A DNA stretch of 64,000 nt from CAYPNF01 sp964411985 (GTDB taxonomy: Bacteria > Verrucomicrobiota > Verrucomicrobiia > Limisphaerales > J093): NCBI GenBank assembly GCA_964411985.1, contig CAYPNF010000024.1:60860-124859 (forward strand), given 5' to 3'. Below, one piece after another: positions 61,604 through 64,000 of this stretch (position 1 is its first letter; every line of letters starts with the position of its first letter). The notes under the pieces are model-generated. The model ran no database searches and had not been told where the DNA came from. It worked only from the letters and a program-made list of their open reading frames with translations. The position numbers were made by a program, and so were the translations under genes.

Positions 61604-61810
61604 AAAAAACCTTCGTCGCCCACTTTGTGTCACACTTTGTCGATTCCGCAGCCCGGGGGATCGGAAGCAGACAGACGGGTTCTGACAGGATGACAGGATT
61701 CTGCTGGATGGGATTCCCTACCTGGTGGGCGATGGCTCGCCGAGCCGTCGCAGTCAGGCGGACGAATGGGGATAAGCCGTGCAGCGGCGAGAAGCTGTGG
61801 GAAAGGAAGG
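61604..61810. repeat. Repeat copy 1 (truncated)
   Basis: About 200 bp from AAAAAACCTTCGTCGCCC to GCTGTGGGAAAGGAAGG. It matches copy 2, 256 bp further, with no gaps and about eight substitutions over 190 bp. It contains the CAGGATGACAGGAT segment. Its left end carries ACTTTGTGTCACACTTTGTCG; the matching right end is absent. The open frames in it translate to improbable protein. Confidence 0.75.
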
Positions 61811-61860
61811 CTCTGCGGATGCTCTACCATGAAAACCGAAGCGGGCAAGAAGGAGGAGAA

Positions 61861-62110
61861 AAAAACCTTCGTCGCCCACTTTGTCTCACACTTTGTCGAT
61901 TCCGCAGCCCGGGGGAGCGGAAGCAGACAGACGGGTTCGGACAGGATGACAGGATTTTGCAGGATGGGATTCCCTTCCTGGTGGGCGGTGGCTCGCCGAG
62001 CCGTCGCAGTCAGGCAGACGAATGGGGATAAGCCGTGCAGCGGCGAGAAGCTGTGGGAAGGGGAGGGCAGGGCTGGAATTGGGATGCGACAAAGTGTGCG
62101 ATAAAGTCGT
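61861..62110. repeat. Repeat copy 2 with 21-bp inverted ends (MITE-like)
   Basis: ACTTTGTCTCACACTTTGTCG at 61878-61898 is matched, inverted, at 62087-62107 (19 of 21), giving a non-coding element of about 230 bp between the ends. The centre duplicates copy 1. There is no transposase. Its end sequence is built from the same CTTTGTCG units as the palindrome at 2950-3041. Confidence 0.65.
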
Positions 62111-62174
62111 GAGCAAGAGTGCGTGAGGCCCTGCCGAGCTTGCGGTCGGCACCGGGAACGTGCATCTTCGCCCT

Positions 62175-63791
62175 ATGCGTTCTACGGCGGCCATCCTGGC
62201 GTTGATCCTGACTCTTTGCTTGACCTGCCGGATGGAGGCTTCGGGTCCTGAGCCTCTGGAGGGGCAACTGCTTGCTCATGATCCCTCCTGCATCGTGCGC
62301 TGCGATGGCCTCTACTACCTCTTCTGCACCGGACAAGGGATCCAGTCCAAGACCTCCCCTGACCGAATCCACTGGACTCGCGGCGAACGTGTCTTCGCGT
62401 CTCTCCCCTCGTGGACCACCAACACCGTGGCGAACTTCCGCGGCCATTTCTGGGCACCCGACTTGATCCGTGTCGGTGACAAATACCTGCTCTACTACTC
62501 CGTTTCCAGTTGGGGAAGTCAGACCTCGGCGATCGGGCTCGCCACAACCTCCACCCTCAGCACGAACGCGCCCCAGCCAAGGTGGGAGGATCAAGGAATC
62601 GTGATCCGATCGGGGCAGGGACAGCCCTACAACGCGATTGACCCCAGCGTTTGCCTCGATCGAAACGGCAGTCTGTGGATGGCCTTTGGATCCTTCTTCG
62701 GCGGACTCTTCGTGACCCAGTTGGACCCGTCCACCGGGAAACGAATCACTCCTGATTCGCCCGTCACCCGCGTGGCCTATCACCGCGCTATCGAGGCGGC
62801 CTGCCTGGTGCAACACGGCGGCTTTTACTACCTCTTTGTTAACTGGGGCAATTGCTGTCGCGGACTCCGAAGCACGTATGAGATTCGGGTCGGCCGAAGC
62901 CGGGAGGCCGCCGGCCCGTTCCTGGATCAGGAGGGTAGAAGCCTGGAGGACGAGGGTGGCACACTGTTCCTAACCACCACCGGCCCCTACGTCGGCCCGG
63001 GGCATGTGGGGATCCTGGAGGAAGACGGAGAGTGCTGGTTCAGTTATCACTACTACGACGCCAACGATCGCGGCGTTTCAAAATTGGGTTTGGGCAAACT
63101 GTCTTGGACAAAAGACGAATGGCCTACCTTCCACCATACCTGGTCCGCGCTCTATCCGTTCCAGCTAGACGCCCGGGACACCGCTGAAAACCAGCATGGG
63201 ACCTTGGAAGGTGGCGCCAGTTTGGGCGAGGACGCGAACCATGGAAGAGTCCTCCTCCTCACTGGAACCAATTCCAGCGTCAGGCTCCCTCCAGGGGTGG
63301 CGAACGCGCGAATGTTTGCAGGCTGGGTCCGCTGGGACGGAGGCCCGGTTGGGCAACCCATCCTGCAATTGAACGCGAGCTCCACCAATTACGCCCGACT
63401 CGTGATCAGCACGCCCCAAGGAGGACTGCGTTTCACCATCACTACGAATGGAGTCTCGGGCGAGAAAACGATCGACGCAGAAGGTATCCTCTCAATAGGC
63501 GTCTGGACGCAGGTAGCCATCACCGCAGATGGCCACCAGGGTGTGCTCTACGCCTCAGGAAAGCCAGTGGCCACCAACCCGGGGATGACCGTGACGCCGA
63601 TCGAGCTTCATGCCGACCGAAACATCCTCGGAAGACGAGTTTCTGCGGAATCTCCACCCTTTCAGGGGGCCATGAGACTCGTCAGGTTCCAGAGTGCGCC
63701 GCTGAATCCTGAATCCATGCTGGAGCTGTCCAGAGAGGCCCCAATTAGGAACGGCACACGCGAGAACTCGCCGGAGGGTGAAACTCGATAG
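62175..63791 (+). CDS. Secreted GH43 arabinan-type hydrolase with C-terminal LamG-like domain
   Basis: 538 residues from the ATG at 62175 (a GTG at 62160 is an alternative). Signal peptide AAILALILTLCLTCRMEA. Five-bladed propeller with the three acids of GH43: Asp36 (LAHDPSCIVRCDGLYYLF), Asp156 (YNAIDPSVCLD) and Glu236 (STYEIRVGRS). The pattern is that of endo-1,5-alpha-L-arabinanases. From about residue 340 a concanavalin-like lectin domain follows (MFAGWVRWDGGPVG, VWTQVAITADGHQGVLYASG). It probably degrades side chains of pectin-type glycans outside the cell. The repeat array lies directly upstream. Confidence 0.88.
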   Translation: MRSTAAILALILTLCLTCRMEASGPEPLEGQLLAHDPSCIVRCDGLYYLFCTGQGIQSKTSPDRIHWTRGERVFASLPSWTTNTVANFRGHFWAPDLIRVGDKYLLYYSVSSWGSQTSAIGLATTSTLSTNAPQPRWEDQGIVIRSGQGQPYNAIDPSVCLDRNGSLWMAFGSFFGGLFVTQLDPSTGKRITPDSPVTRVAYHRAIEAACLVQHGGFYYLFVNWGNCCRGLRSTYEIRVGRSREAAGPFLDQEGRSLEDEGGTLFLTTTGPYVGPGHVGILEEDGECWFSYHYYDANDRGVSKLGLGKLSWTKDEWPTFHHTWSALYPFQLDARDTAENQHGTLEGGASLGEDANHGRVLLLTGTNSSVRLPPGVANARMFAGWVRWDGGPVGQPILQLNASSTNYARLVISTPQGGLRFTITTNGVSGEKTIDAEGILSIGVWTQVAITADGHQGVLYASGKPVATNPGMTVTPIELHADRNILGRRVSAESPPFQGAMRLVRFQSAPLNPESMLELSREAPIRNGTRENSPEGETR

Positions 63792-64000
63792 GCCCAGCGG
63801 CGAAGCGCAGCGTCGACGGTGCTCGCGCTCCGGCCCGCTTATCACGGCCCCACGCGAAGGGGGAAAAGCGGTACTTCGCTTTGCTCCGCACCGCACTCTC
63901 CAAAAGCTGCCGCCCAACAGGAAGGGGCTCAGGGGAGTCCGCCAAGTCTTGGATAGGGGTAGGGACAAGGGATGTGACCTTGCCCCTCCCTCCGAACCGG
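63792..64000. other. Right-edge non-coding sequence with small hairpin
   Basis: 209 bp after the GH43 stop, no gene seen. The arms AGGGACAAGG (63961-63970) and CCTTGCCCCTCCCT (63978-63991) form an imperfect hairpin. GGTAGGGACA here recurs at 22883-22892. Confidence 0.4.

Noticed and set aside
61627..62104. Open frames inside the tandem repeat (up to 134 codons)
   Set aside because: They exist because the repeat has few stops. The two copies encode the same low-quality peptide in differing frames, and the sequence behaves as a non-coding repeat.
1..64000. CRISPR arrays, rRNA and tRNA genes, complete insertion sequences
   Set aside because: No regularly spaced direct repeats, no transposase motif and no recognisable rRNA or tRNA sequence were seen, although a tRNA could be missed by eye.

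Overview
The window reads as a chromosomal segment of a free-living, high-GC Verrucomicrobiota bacterium, most like the Pedosphaera/Limisphaerales group. This placement is inferred from gene content, not from a marker gene: no rRNA or tRNA gene was recognised. The supporting features are tandem secreted sulfatases, zinc-ribbon Ser/Thr kinases paired with ECF-like sigma factors, CRTAC1/ASPIC-UnbV proteins, a DUF1559-like pseudopilin, a DUF4912 + GH57 glucan-branching pair, and secreted proteins carrying a small beta-rich 'L.W' module. Several genes lack a clear Shine-Dalgarno sequence, and at least two have promoters so close to the ATG that leaderless transcripts are likely.

Layout. 1-3.6 kb: a minus-strand phosphate locus (porin, pstS, terminator, start of pstC) with a candidate Pho box and a large imperfect palindrome upstream, then a small membrane protein gene with its own terminator. 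3.6-4.6 kb: a DRE-TIM aldolase/lyase. 5-7.9 kb: two sulfatases separated by a strong hairpin. 8.3-12.1 kb: a membrane Ser/Thr kinase with a repeated ectodomain, overlapping a sigma factor gene. 12.2-14.1 kb: a lipoprotein divergent from an AraC-type regulator. 14.1-14.45 kb: a frameshifted remnant of an M6-like metalloprotease gene. 14.6-18.3 kb: a tandem-duplicated FG-GAP/ASPIC protein. 18.3-26.4 kb: carbohydrate genes (AraC regulator, double CBM9 protein, GH39, a six-hairpin glycosidase) and an aminotransferase. 26.6-29.5 kb: a hybrid sensor kinase. 29.6-32.6 kb: a small membrane protein, a lipoprotein alpha/beta hydrolase and a small outer-membrane barrel. 32.7-36.2 kb: DUF4912 + GH57. 36.4-39.1 kb: pseudopilin, an unknown secreted protein and a C39-like protease.

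39.3-43.5 kb: polyphosphate kinase, a membrane protein and a Pit-type phosphate transporter. With the pst locus this gives uptake and storage of phosphate in one neighbourhood. 43.8-55.3 kb: a 13-gene minus-strand complex I operon, nuoABCDHIJK followed by a MrpD-like subunit, an 86-residue membrane protein, a second MrpD/NuoL-like subunit, nuoM and nuoN. It lacks nuoEFG and has four antiporter-type subunits instead of three. 55.9-58.8 kb: a double-receiver response regulator and a secreted serine hydrolase. 58.75-61.5 kb: a second sigma factor/kinase pair, in the opposite gene order to the first, followed by an uncalled 54-codon membrane protein. 61.6-62.1 kb: two tandem 256-bp-spaced copies of a repeat, the second bounded by 21-bp inverted ends. 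62.2-63.8 kb: a secreted GH43.

Together the genes suggest a particle- or polysaccharide-degrading, respiring heterotroph with elaborate membrane signalling and phosphate storage. The most unusual features are the complex I architecture, the two kinase/sigma modules, and the palindromic CTTTGTCG-type repeats.
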